In this document: positions 33,631 through 42,679 of the stretch, piece after piece
How positions within the stretch are numbered: position 1 is the stretch's first letter
Layout: each line of letters opens with the position of its first letter
From: JASBYZ01 sp029983705
GTDB lineage: Bacteria; Actinomycetota; Coriobacteriia; Coriobacteriales; JAEZZM01
Direction: 5' to 3'
NCBI GenBank assembly: GCA_965119715.1
Contig: OZ221969.1
Location: forward strand, 62,001 to 126,000
DNA length: 64,000 nt
Program-made: the position numbers and the translations under genes
The notes under the pieces: generated by a model
The model's input: only the letters and a program-made list of their open reading frames with translations
Database searches by the model: none
Told to the model about the DNA's origin: nothing

Positions 33631-35730
33631 TTAACCGTTATTTTTTGGATCTAAATTTAATAAAATAGCATTAATGGCGACGATGACTGTTGACACAGAC
33701 ATTAGAATTGCTCCTAATGCAGGGCTTAATGTGATGCCAATAGGAGCCAAAATTCCTGCAGCTAGAGGGATAGCTATAAAGTTATAACCAGCTCCCCAAA
33801 AGAGATTTTGTTTCATTTTGTGAATTGTCTTGTGTGCTAATTCAATAAATGATTCAATATCTCCTGGATCAGATTGAGTCAAGATGACATCAGCTGAATC
33901 CAATGCCACTTGGGTTCCAGCACCTACAGCTATACCAACATCTGCTAAGGCAAGAGAAGGAGCATCATTTACACCATCACCTACCATGATAACTTTCTTT
34001 CCTTCATCTTTAAGTGTTTTAACTAACTCATATTTGTCTTGTGGAGATTGATTTGATCTATATTCAATCCCTAAATCTTCTGCCACGCCTTGAGCCGCTT
34101 TTTCATTATCACCTGTTGCCATAATTGGTTGAATATTGTTCTTTTTAAGAGCTTTAATTAACTCTTTACTCGTTGGTTTTAATTCGTCCCCTAAAGCTAC
34201 AGCACCAATGGCAACATCGTTTTCTACTAAGACACTAATAGTTGCTCCTTTTGGAATATCCATATCAAGATTACGTTCGTAGGCTTTTTGACTGATTAAT
34301 TGGTAACGGTGCCCACCTGCTTTACCCTCTACTCCAGCACCGGAAATCACATCAATCGAATCAAAAGATGCTGGACGTATATCTTGCTGCTTAGCGAAAC
34401 TTATTATTGATTGAGCAATCGGGTGGCTAGATCCTCCTTCAATACCTGCCAGTAAGGCAATGATTTCCTCTTTATTATATTTGTTATTAAAAAGTTCAAC
34501 GTCTAATACTTTAAACTCACCAGTTGTTAAAGTACCTGTTTTATCTAAAATCATCACATCTGCATCTTGAGCTAATTCTAAAGCCTCACGGTCTTTTACT
34601 AGTAACCCACGACTTGCTCCTAAGCTTGTGCTACGGGCAGTAACCAGTGGAATAGCAAGACCCAATGCGTGCGGACAAGCGATAACCAGTGTAGTGATAG
34701 CAAAGATAACTGCTGTTGGCACATCTGCTATAACCATCCACACTACAAAAGCTATTAGCGCGACAATGACCGCAATATAGAAGAGCCACCCTGCAACCTT
34801 TTGAGCAATATTTTCTGCCCTGGAAGGCTGACTTTGAGCTTGGCTGATTAAAGTTTGTACTTGAGAGATAAACGACTGATCACCTGTCTCAAGCACTTTA
34901 ATATAAAGAACCCCTTCTCCATTTGTTGAGCCTCCGATTACTTCATCGCCAGGACCTTTTTTAATTGCTTTGGATTCCCCAGTCAAAAGAGCTTCATTTA
35001 CACGTGATTCGCCACGCTCGATAGTTCCGTCTGCTGGCACATTTTCTCCGGCTTGAACACGAATTAAATCACCTACCTGTAAGTCAGCAACTGGACGTGT
35101 TTCAATTGAATCGTCTTCCAACACAACGTGAGCATCTTTCGGTACCAACTTAGCCAATTCTGTTTGTGCATCTCCTGCTTCTCCAATAGCTTTCATCTCA
35201 ATCCAGTGACCTAATAACATGATTAATAGTAATGAAGCAAATTCAAAGAAAAAGTCCATCACGTGTTTACCCGTTACGTAGGTAATGATCACAGCATAAA
35301 TACTGTATAAATATGAAACACTTAAACCTAAAGAAACTAGAGCCATCATTCCAGGTTCTTTTTGTTTAAATTCGTCAACTGCGCCTTGATAGAATGGACG
35401 TCCACCATAAATAATTAATATAGTAGATAAAATAGCTACTACAATATCAGAATATGGAAAAGTAAACTGGAATGGTAGTTCAAATCCATACATAGGGGAT
35501 AAGAGCATAATAATGATTCCTAATGGCAATGACTTTAAGAAAAGTTCCTTAAAGTTTCCATGATGGTGGTCATGCCCACTGTGCCCGCTGTGATCATGCC
35601 CGGCATGATGTTCTTGATGTTGATCCTCATGGTCTCCATGTTCGTCTGTGATTCCATGCTCGTGTTTTAACTTATCCATGTCGTCATAATCATGGTGATT
35701 ATGGGACGAATATCTGTTGTTATTATTCAT
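33631..35730 (-). CDS. copB: CopB-type copper-exporting P-type ATPase
   Basis: 699 aa. Instead of CxxC metal domains it has a His-rich N-terminus (HDHSGHSGHDHHHG and similar). P1B-ATPase core motifs: TGES, the transmembrane CPH site (VIACPHALGLAIP), DKTGTLT, the HP motif (GGSSHPIAQ) and GDGVNDAPS. CPH with a His-rich N-terminus marks the CopB subgroup, which exports copper or silver. Related proteins are typical of Lactobacillales and other Firmicutes, and the base composition differs from the DUF2442 side, so transfer is likely. A truncated copY lies 19 bp upstream. AGGAATTTAAA precedes the ATG. Confidence 0.93.
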   Translation of the reverse strand: MNNNNRYSSHNHHDYDDMDKLKHEHGITDEHGDHEDQHQEHHAGHDHSGHSGHDHHHGNFKELFLKSLPLGIIIMLLSPMYGFELPFQFTFPYSDIVVAILSTILIIYGGRPFYQGAVDEFKQKEPGMMALVSLGLSVSYLYSIYAVIITYVTGKHVMDFFFEFASLLLIMLLGHWIEMKAIGEAGDAQTELAKLVPKDAHVVLEDDSIETRPVADLQVGDLIRVQAGENVPADGTIERGESRVNEALLTGESKAIKKGPGDEVIGGSTNGEGVLYIKVLETGDQSFISQVQTLISQAQSQPSRAENIAQKVAGWLFYIAVIVALIAFVVWMVIADVPTAVIFAITTLVIACPHALGLAIPLVTARSTSLGASRGLLVKDREALELAQDADVMILDKTGTLTTGEFKVLDVELFNNKYNKEEIIALLAGIEGGSSHPIAQSIISFAKQQDIRPASFDSIDVISGAGVEGKAGGHRYQLISQKAYERNLDMDIPKGATISVLVENDVAIGAVALGDELKPTSKELIKALKKNNIQPIMATGDNEKAAQGVAEDLGIEYRSNQSPQDKYELVKTLKDEGKKVIMVGDGVNDAPSLALADVGIAVGAGTQVALDSADVILTQSDPGDIESFIELAHKTIHKMKQNLFWGAGYNFIAIPLAAGILAPIGITLSPALGAILMSVSTVIVAINAILLNLDPKNNG

Positions 35731-35749
35731 TTTAAATTCCTACTTATGC

Positions 35750-36046
35750 TTAATGATGATGTAAATGACACTCGCATTGTCCTTCTGGACAATTGCAATC
35801 CACTTCTTCTACTGCGAAAGATTTTTTCATCTCTAATATTTTTTCTAGTCTATCTATATCATCGAAGCTTAAGACATGATCTTCAATGATGCTTCCTATT
35901 ACATTTCCGACTTTCTTTCGACAAATACGGTTAAAAATATCTTCTGTATAATCCCTTACAGCTTCTTTCTCTTCAATATTGGCAGTATAAATAAACTTTC
36001 TACCTTCTTGCTCTGTCTTTAGAACGCTTTTTTCAACTATTCCCAC
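35750..36046 (-). pseudogene. copY: 5'-truncated CopY copper repressor, fused to the guaA end
   Basis: 98 aa readable from a GTG that lies inside the guaA 3' end. IVEKSVLKTEQEGRKFIY corresponds to the end of the winged helix of CopY; the preceding DNA-binding residues (about 50) are missing. The C-terminus has the CopY copper signature CxCx4CxC (CNCPEGQCEC) and a HLHHH tail. The dimerisation and copper-binding part is kept but DNA recognition is probably lost, so copB may now be expressed without this repressor. The break coincides with the attachment site. Confidence 0.8.
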
Positions 36047-37599
36047 TCAATTGTGGCAGGTGGCTTAGAAGTAATGTCATAGGCCACACGATTTATATCT
36101 TCTACCTCAGCAACAATTCGGCCAGAAATCTTTGCCAAGAGTTCGTGAGGAAGCTTAGCCCAATCAGCCGTCATAGCATCTTGTGACTCAACTGCTCTTA
36201 TGATAATTGGATGAGCATACGTTCTCTCATCCCCCATGACGCCCACGCTTCTAATATCTGGAAGCACTGCAAAGTATTGCCAAACTGCGCCTGGATTTTC
36301 TTTGTTGTAAGCGTCAATTTCTTCTCTTACAATTGCGTCAGCTTCTCTTAAGAGATCAAGCTTTTCTCTTGTAACCTCGCCAATAATTCTGATAGCTAAA
36401 CCTGGTCCTGGAAAAGGTTGTCTGTGAACAATCTCATCAGGAAGACCAAGTTCACTACCAATATTGCGCACCTCGTCTTTAAAGAAGTGATCAAGTGGCT
36501 CAATTAAATCAAAGTGAACTCCATCTGGGAACGGAATTAAATTATGGTGACTTTTAATTGTAGAAGAGCTTCCGCCTGTTTTTCTCGCACCAGACTCAAT
36601 GATATCTGGATAAATAGTTCCTTGAGCTAAATAGGTGATACCGTTAAGCTTTTCTGCCTCTTCAAAAAAGACCTTCCAAAACTCCTCACCAATAATGCGA
36701 CGTTTTTTCTCTGGATCAGTTATGCCAGAAAGCTTTTGAGCATACCTATCCTGAGCATCAACTACGTTTAAATCAATCTTAAATTGATCCTTAAACACGC
36801 GCTCAACACTCTCAGGCTCACCTTTTCTAAGAAGGCCGTGGTTTACAAAAACGCAGTGGAGCTGGCTGCCAATTGCCTTATGTAGGAGGGCAGCTACAAC
36901 ACTTGAGTCAACGCCACCGGAAAGCGCTAGGATAACGTGCTCATCGCCCACCTGTGCTTTAATAGCCTCAACGCTTTGTTCAATAACATTTTTGGTAGTC
37001 CAATTTGCCTCAAGCCCAACAATGTTAAAGAGAAAATTCCTTAGCATCTCAGAACCGTGGCTTGTATGGTTTACCTCGGGATGAAACTGGGTTGCATAAA
37101 TCTTTTTGTCAGGATTTTCAATTGCAGCTATTGGGCAGTTTTCTGTACTTGCGGTAACAGCGTAGCCTTCAGGAGACTTGGTAACTGAATCTCTGTGGCT
37201 CATCCATACCTGCTGACTTTCTGGAGTATCCCCAAGCATTTCAGAATCTCCGTGGCGCTTAATGGTTGCGGCACCATACTCGCCCTTGCCAGCCTTTTCT
37301 ACCGTACCGCCTTCTATATCTGCAACGCATTGCATACCGTAGCAAAAACCAAAAATAGGTATGCCAAGCTCTAAAATTTCTGGATCAATGTGTGGAGACT
37401 CTTCTAGATATACACTTGCTGGACCACCAGATAAAATTATGGCAGCAGGTTGCATCTCTTTAAGTTCAGCTGCACTAATATCAAAAGGAACAATCTCTGA
37501 ATACACCTTAAGGTCTCTAATGCGACGTGCAATAAGCTGACCATACTGTGCACCAAAGTCAACTACAACTACTTTTTGCATAGTGTCTACTTTGTCCAC
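36037..37599 (-). CDS. guaA: GMP synthase (glutamine-hydrolysing)
   Basis: 520 aa from a GTG at 37599 with GGAG six bases upstream; an ATG at 37581 is the alternative. Class I amidotransferase domain with GFCYGMQ (catalytic Cys) and HPEVNHT (His), then the ATP-pyrophosphatase P-loop LALSGGVDSSVVAA and the C-terminal dimerisation domain ending PPATIEWE. It makes GMP from XMP. The final codons are the attachment site of the neighbouring island, and the coding sequence is preserved. Confidence 0.96.
   Translation of the reverse strand: MDKVDTMQKVVVVDFGAQYGQLIARRIRDLKVYSEIVPFDISAAELKEMQPAAIILSGGPASVYLEESPHIDPEILELGIPIFGFCYGMQCVADIEGGTVEKAGKGEYGAATIKRHGDSEMLGDTPESQQVWMSHRDSVTKSPEGYAVTASTENCPIAAIENPDKKIYATQFHPEVNHTSHGSEMLRNFLFNIVGLEANWTTKNVIEQSVEAIKAQVGDEHVILALSGGVDSSVVAALLHKAIGSQLHCVFVNHGLLRKGEPESVERVFKDQFKIDLNVVDAQDRYAQKLSGITDPEKKRRIIGEEFWKVFFEEAEKLNGITYLAQGTIYPDIIESGARKTGGSSSTIKSHHNLIPFPDGVHFDLIEPLDHFFKDEVRNIGSELGLPDEIVHRQPFPGPGLAIRIIGEVTREKLDLLREADAIVREEIDAYNKENPGAVWQYFAVLPDIRSVGVMGDERTYAHPIIIRAVESQDAMTADWAKLPHELLAKISGRIVAEVEDINRVAYDITSKPPATIEWE
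36038..36052. repeat. guaA attachment site (inner end of the island)
   Basis: TATTCCCACTCAATT covers the last guaA codons and part of its stop. Shares 15 bp with 31738-31752 and 11 bp with 27235-27245. Confidence 0.8.
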
Positions 37600-37612
37600 G
37601 TTTTTCTCCAAA

Positions 37613-38560
37613 CTAGCTTGAATATCTAATGATTTGTAGTTGAGCTACAACTACGCCAAATAAAATTATACCTACTCCAATAAGCCTTAAGGGCTCAACA
37701 TGTTCACCCAATATAATCATCGCACACATTATAGACATTGGAAGTTCACTTGACGCCATAATTGTAGAAAGTCCACTAGGTAAATAAGGTGTGGCAACCG
37801 AGAAGAAAAATACCGGGATTACAGAGCTTAAAGGTCCTAACAATAGACCGTACTTCCAAATTCCTGCCTGCAGTGCACCACTCGTAAAGTAGCTAGGGCA
37901 AAAAATAAATCCAAGAAGTGCTGCACCCGTTAAAAATAATAGACCTCTATCAAGTGCATCTACCTCTGTTTCAACAGTGCCAGATAAAAACATAAAGAGT
38001 GCGCAGCTTATAGCAGCTAATAAGCCGTAGATAATACCAAGCGCATCAAGACTTTCAGGGTTTAGATTATAGATTCCGCTTGCAAAAATTGTTCCGCCAA
38101 AAATTATAATGCCTGCAAGTACAGACCAAATTGATGGCATCTTTTTGGTGTAGATTGCCTGTATTACTATGCCTATCCAGGTAAATTGAAAGAGCATGGT
38201 AATAGCTACTGAGGCCGGAAGTCTTCCTAAAGATAGGGTGTAAAAAAGTCCCGTAGAACCATTCACTAATCCACAGGCAACAAGCTTAAGCACCTGAGTT
38301 TTAGTAACTTCTATTCTATGGCCTCTAAAGAGTACTCTCAAAAATGCAATAGCAAGAAATATGAGCCAACCAAAAAATACCTGTGAAAACATTACTTGAA
38401 AGTTGGTAAAGCCAGCTTCAAGACTAAGCTTTACAATGCTTCCAACAGCTCCGTAGCTCATTCCACCCACAAATACTATGAGGGAGTTTTTAAAGTTGTT
38501 TGCCTGATTTCTTGATGCAAGTGACAAGCTAGTTCGCCTTGCCCTTTCCAAATATTTCAT
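37613..38560 (-). CDS. EamA/DMT-family transporter
   Basis: About 315 aa with ten predicted transmembrane helices in two EamA repeats (first ending near GSTGLFYTLSLGRLPASVA; second with SSELPMSIMCAMIILGEHVEPLRLIGVGIILFG, in parts). It probably moves a metabolite across the cytoplasmic membrane; substrate unknown. The start overlaps the fdhE 3' end by about 32 bp, and guaA begins 13 bp after it, so the three are likely cotranscribed. Confidence 0.85.
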   Translation of the reverse strand: MKYLERARRTSLSLASRNQANNFKNSLIVFVGGMSYGAVGSIVKLSLEAGFTNFQVMFSQVFFGWLIFLAIAFLRVLFRGHRIEVTKTQVLKLVACGLVNGSTGLFYTLSLGRLPASVAITMLFQFTWIGIVIQAIYTKKMPSIWSVLAGIIIFGGTIFASGIYNLNPESLDALGIIYGLLAAISCALFMFLSGTVETEVDALDRGLLFLTGAALLGFIFCPSYFTSGALQAGIWKYGLLLGPLSSVIPVFFFSVATPYLPSGLSTIMASSELPMSIMCAMIILGEHVEPLRLIGVGIILFGVVVAQLQIIRYSS

Positions 38561-39389
38561 CAAGGTCTATGTCTTGTGAGAGAATATCTTGCATGATATC
38601 CATCATGACAAACTCTTCAATCTCAAATGCGCTTAGCACACTTGTCTTACCTTGATCCACTACCGGAAAAGCGCTTCCGCACTTTTCACATACATGTACT
38701 TTATGGGAAGGCTTCTCTTTTGCAAAGATGTAATGTAGGTCTTCTTGTTTTAAGTTTCCGCAAATCTCACATTTAATGCGGCTATATCTCCAGCTGTAGT
38801 GACAAGTTGAACACCAGAGGTACTTAGGAGCACCGTCTTTTGCTGTGCTCTCCTCGATATAGGCTAAGCTTGCTGGGTTACCACAAACAGGACAGTTACC
38901 ACCAGGCTTTACGTGAATCTTATCAAGGGTATCTGAGAGAGCTTCGTGGACCTTCTCGCCAAAAAGAGAAAGTGCAAGAGAGTAAGAAAGGCTAAAGTGA
39001 CTAATTTCCTGGTCACTTAACTCTTTATTGTCTGCTCGAAGGCTATCAACAATACTCTCAAGCGTTGCGTGAGGGTCGGTCAGCGCATGGCTTAGGTCAG
39101 CTGTGTCAAGCAGGTCTAAATTGATGTGCTCAGCTCTGTCTCCTGAAGCTTTAAGCAGCTTTGAGACTGCGTCTTTGAGCCAGTCAACCTCTATCACAGG
39201 CTCTTCTGCAGAAAGTGCAGGCTTTCCCTCATAAATTGCTTTTTCAATAGCTTCGTCGTTGCCAGACCAGTCAAGCGTGTAGTTGAGCTCACTTGCCGCA
39301 TGATACATTTTTGACAAGAGCGCTGAGAGTTCATCGCCCAAAAGATCTTTGTAGTTGTCAATTGATCTTTGAATTACTCGTATATTCAT
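38529..39389 (-). CDS. fdhE: Formate dehydrogenase accessory protein FdhE
   Basis: 286 aa. C-terminal half has four CxxC-type pairs: CPVCGNPAS, WCSTCHYSW, CEICGN and CEKCGSAF, the FdhE zinc/rubredoxin-like pattern. FdhE is needed for maturation of exported formate dehydrogenases, acting before Tat transport. The N-terminal half is helical and divergent. It is located just downstream of the fdn structural genes and a cysteine desulfurase. Confidence 0.88.
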   Translation of the reverse strand: MNIRVIQRSIDNYKDLLGDELSALLSKMYHAASELNYTLDWSGNDEAIEKAIYEGKPALSAEEPVIEVDWLKDAVSKLLKASGDRAEHINLDLLDTADLSHALTDPHATLESIVDSLRADNKELSDQEISHFSLSYSLALSLFGEKVHEALSDTLDKIHVKPGGNCPVCGNPASLAYIEESTAKDGAPKYLWCSTCHYSWRYSRIKCEICGNLKQEDLHYIFAKEKPSHKVHVCEKCGSAFPVVDQGKTSVLSAFEIEEFVMMDIMQDILSQDIDLDEIFGKGKAN

Positions 39390-39401
39390 ATATGTCCGTT
39401 T

Positions 39402-40607
39402 CTAAATTATTCTTTGTTGCGTAACTATTTCTTTTACCATTCCTGCAAAGTCAACAATCCAATCTTTTGGCGTATCAGCAGAAAATGAGGCACGAACCGT
39501 ACCGGTAAGCAGGCTTCCGTATGCTTCATGCGCAGAAGGGGCACAGTGAAGTCCACTTCTTACCGCTACCTTATAGTTTCTATCTAACACTGAGGCTATG
39601 TATTCTGAAGAGACCCCCTCAACAATAAAGGACACAACTGGCACACGAGGTGAACCAAGCTGAGGACCAATAATGTGGAGGCCGTTAATTTCTTGTAAGC
39701 CTGAAATCATGATACGACAATATTCATCTTCAATGCGGCGGCGCTCTGGGATGTGAGGGCATATAAGCTCAACAGCCTTAGCAAGCCCTTCAATTCCAGG
39801 TAAGTTAAGTGTTCCCGCCTCATAGGCATCTGGCCTTACGTGCTCTAGGTCTGGACCTTCTTCGCTTCCAGACCCAGTACCACCTTCAACTAAAGGAGTG
39901 AAATCTTCACTTGAAGACATAATTGCAATACCCGTACCCTCAGGTCCTCTAAAACCCTTATGGCCTGAGCTTGCCCACGCCTCAACCATCATCATGTCAA
40001 AGTCAAAGGGTATGTGACCTGCTGTTTGTGCCCCGTCAACAATTATCTTTGCATTGTATTTATGCACCAAATCAGCAATATCGCCAACCGGCTGTATTGC
40101 TCCAGATAAATTTGAAGCGTGCTGGCAGACCACCGTAGCTCCAGGGTGCTCTTTAAGCAAATCCATTAGTGAGGCAAGCTTAATACCACCCTCTGCATTC
40201 ACCGGAATCTTTATAAGCTCAATATTCATCTCTTTTTGAAGCCTATACAGTGGACGCGTAACTGAATTATGCTCAAAAGGCGAGATTAAAACTCTACTAC
40301 CTGGCTTTACCAAACCCTTTACAAGCATATTAATTGCCTGGGTGCAGCCTGGCTGAAATACAAGATTTTCAGGCTCAGCTACCCCAAGTTGTTCTGCGCA
40401 GATACGTCTTGAGCGTGTAAGCGCTCGACTTGCCTCAAGTGCTTGGGTGTGAGATGAGCGTGAAGGAGAGCCTGCCCTCATCATAGAATTTGCTACGGTT
40501 TCTATTACTTCTGGAGGCTTAGGCCAGCTTGTGGCTGCATCATCTAAGTAGATGATGCCACTTTCTTCTGGAGCGTATTTAATGAAGATATCTTGCGACG
40601 TATACAT
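39402..40607 (-). CDS. Cysteine desulfurase (class V aminotransferase)
   Basis: 401 aa from the ATG at 40607. PLP-binding Lys in SSGHKGFRGPEGTG, AATSWPKPP near the N-terminus, DGAQTAGHIPFDF (PLP-contacting Asp) and RSGLHCAPSAHEAYG with the catalytic Cys. This resembles the SufS/Csd group more than IscS. In this setting it could provide sulfur for FdhD-dependent sulfuration of the molybdenum site or handle selenium; both are inferences. It lies 12 bp upstream of fdhE and after a terminator that follows fdnI. Confidence 0.85.
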   Translation of the reverse strand: MYTSQDIFIKYAPEESGIIYLDDAATSWPKPPEVIETVANSMMRAGSPSRSSHTQALEASRALTRSRRICAEQLGVAEPENLVFQPGCTQAINMLVKGLVKPGSRVLISPFEHNSVTRPLYRLQKEMNIELIKIPVNAEGGIKLASLMDLLKEHPGATVVCQHASNLSGAIQPVGDIADLVHKYNAKIIVDGAQTAGHIPFDFDMMMVEAWASSGHKGFRGPEGTGIAIMSSSEDFTPLVEGGTGSGSEEGPDLEHVRPDAYEAGTLNLPGIEGLAKAVELICPHIPERRRIEDEYCRIMISGLQEINGLHIIGPQLGSPRVPVVSFIVEGVSSEYIASVLDRNYKVAVRSGLHCAPSAHEAYGSLLTGTVRASFSADTPKDWIVDFAGMVKEIVTQQRII

Positions 40608-40667
40608 AGCCACCACCACAATGCTAAAAATTCTTATGTCTGTACCGATAACGATACCAAAATAAAA

Positions 40668-40702
40668 TAGCTAGCCCAACTATCAATAAATTGGACTAGC
40701 TA
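40668..40702 (-). terminator. Terminator of the fdnGHI operon
   Basis: TAGCTAGCCCAA / TTGGACTAGCTA (one G-U) followed on the minus strand by TTTTATTTTGG. Confidence 0.75.
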
Positions 40703-40730
40703 CATTTCTTACAATCTAGTTATCTAAAAC

Positions 40731-41609
40731 TTAGAGATAATCATTTCTGTTGTCAGCTCTATTAATCATCTCTTCTGTTCCTGGCTTAGCCTGTGACTTT
40801 TCTTCTGGACTATGGTCTTCGCTAGCAAGGTGCTCCTCATAGATGTCAATACGCTTCCAAACTCCCTTAGGCTTAACGCCCTCTTCAAGTTCGATAACGT
40901 TAGCGCCAACATTGAGCTCGTCCTCTGCCCAGTGACCCCAGTGATAGAGCGCATCTGACTCGCGAACGTAACCATCACCAAGCATCCAGTTTGCTGCTCT
41001 TGGAGTATAGGATGGGATGATACCAGCACCAAGGTAGATATGAATCAAAATTAAGATACAAAAACCAAAGGTGCAAAGGTCGTGACAGAAGAGGAAGAAG
41101 GAGAAAAGTCCTATTCCAATAAGGTCTGGACCAGCCCAAAGTGCAATACCTGAGAGCATAAAACCAAAGATAATAACATACATAGCAAGGTCTGAAATTC
41201 TCTGACCTGACTTGGTGTAACCCTGTTTTGGAAGGTGTACACTTTGAGGGTTTGCCATGTATGGGAAGAACTTGGCCATAAACTCAATATCGTCTTTATC
41301 CCAGCTGTGACCAATGTGTCTAAAGGAAGCGAGGAGGTTACTTGGATTAATGGTAAAGCAAACTACTGTTACCAGCATCCAAGATACCGCAAAGATTCTG
41401 TGCCAAACTCTTGCAACCTGAATACCTAGGTGTGGTGTGTTAAATCCAATAAAGTCAATAAAGAGGATAAAACCTGAAGCTAAAAGCAAGAAGGCAAAGA
41501 TAATGTTTGACCAGTGCCAAATGCGGTGATAAATATCGTGACGCGCAATGTATCTAATCTTCTTGTTCCCAGTGTTTTTAGTCTCCTGAGTCTTTTCGTT
41601 AGTAGCCAT
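40731..41609 (-). CDS. fdnI: Formate dehydrogenase gamma subunit (cytochrome b556)
   Basis: 292 aa with four core transmembrane helices. IARHDIYHRIWHWSNIIFAFLLLASGF (in parts) carries haem-ligand histidines in helix 1, and further His residues appear in RVWHRIFAV and in the HIYLG segment. This di-haem cytochrome b takes electrons from FdnH and reduces menaquinone. It has an extended charged C-terminal tail. The ATG shares its A with the fdnH stop. Confidence 0.92.
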   Translation of the reverse strand: MATNEKTQETKNTGNKKIRYIARHDIYHRIWHWSNIIFAFLLLASGFILFIDFIGFNTPHLGIQVARVWHRIFAVSWMLVTVVCFTINPSNLLASFRHIGHSWDKDDIEFMAKFFPYMANPQSVHLPKQGYTKSGQRISDLAMYVIIFGFMLSGIALWAGPDLIGIGLFSFFLFCHDLCTFGFCILILIHIYLGAGIIPSYTPRAANWMLGDGYVRESDALYHWGHWAEDELNVGANVIELEEGVKPKGVWKRIDIYEEHLASEDHSPEEKSQAKPGTEEMINRADNRNDYL

Positions 41610-42679
41610 TACTTATCACCCTCTTTCTTCTCACTTACCACAAGGGTATCTGATCCAAGTTTTTTGAGCTTTGAATTTTTGCCCTCGTAAAGCTTGTTGT
41701 TATCGTCATCAACCTTTTCTGAGTCAACAACCTCTTCAAGAATCTCTTGTCTTGACTTAGTGGTCCACTCACCATCACCTCTGGTTGGCATATGGTCAAA
41801 GCCTTTTTGGTTAACCTTTCCAACCAAGAAGGTCTCGTCAAGCTCGTTATCATATTCAAGTGCGTCAACGCCTCTAAAGTACTTACGTGAGTTGTAGCGA
41901 GCAGCTGCAAGTAGTGCAAAGGTTGCAGCAGCACCAACTGCGGTAGCAGGACGTAGAATCTCTGCACCAGTTCTTAAGAGCGGAATCTTTGGATTTATTG
42001 GTAATCCAACAGCTTCTGCGCCGTATTGAAGCACGTCAATAACGTGAAGTCCGTCAAGCTCATGCTCACCATATACAACTGCGTCTGGATACGTTGGCTT
42101 AAGGTAGTCAACACGAGCATTAGCAATATCAACCATCTCTTGCCAGTCACCAAATTGAAGTGCGTTTGAGGTGCATGATGATACACAGGCAGGATCTCTT
42201 CCCGCATCAAGTCTGTCTAGACACATCCAGCACTTACGCTCTTTACCACCCACACGCTCTGAGTGCTTTGGGATATTAAACGGACAACCGGTTTGGCAGT
42301 AGTGACAACCAATGCATTTGTCTGGGTCAATATCTACAAAGCCACCGTCAACGTGATGACATGCACCAGTTGGGCATGCAATTACGCAACCAGCATGGGT
42401 GCAGTGGTGGCATGCTACACGACCAAAAGCCCACTTAACTCCTAGAGGACCTCCGTCATGCTCGTCAAAAGACATGTGTAAGAAGGTATCACCATCGTTT
42501 TCAAGTGGTGACTCATAGCTTCCTGGGAAGGTATAGTCATCTGAATACACTGGTGATGGGTTTTGGTTCCACTGTTTACAAGCTACCTGACAACCCTTAC
42601 AACCGGTGCACTTTGATGCATCGTATAAAATAGCCTGCTCAGGTCTTGAGTATGCGGTGTTATAGGTATAGCGTCCCAT
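41609..42679 (-). CDS. fdnH: Formate dehydrogenase beta subunit, four 4Fe-4S clusters
   Basis: 356 aa. Cys groups CTGCKGCQVACKQW, CHHCTHAGCVIACPTGAC, CIGCHYCQTGCPF and CWMCLDRLDAGRDPACVSSC give four clusters. A transmembrane segment near residue 245 (AVGAAATFALLAAARY) anchors it as in FdnH. It relays electrons from the catalytic subunit to FdnI. The C-terminal extension of about 95 residues is charged and unfamiliar. It overlaps fdnG by one base (TAATG). Confidence 0.92.
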   Translation of the reverse strand: MGRYTYNTAYSRPEQAILYDASKCTGCKGCQVACKQWNQNPSPVYSDDYTFPGSYESPLENDGDTFLHMSFDEHDGGPLGVKWAFGRVACHHCTHAGCVIACPTGACHHVDGGFVDIDPDKCIGCHYCQTGCPFNIPKHSERVGGKERKCWMCLDRLDAGRDPACVSSCTSNALQFGDWQEMVDIANARVDYLKPTYPDAVVYGEHELDGLHVIDVLQYGAEAVGLPINPKIPLLRTGAEILRPATAVGAAATFALLAAARYNSRKYFRGVDALEYDNELDETFLVGKVNQKGFDHMPTRGDGEWTTKSRQEILEEVVDSEKVDDDNNKLYEGKNSKLKKLGSDTLVVSEKKEGDK

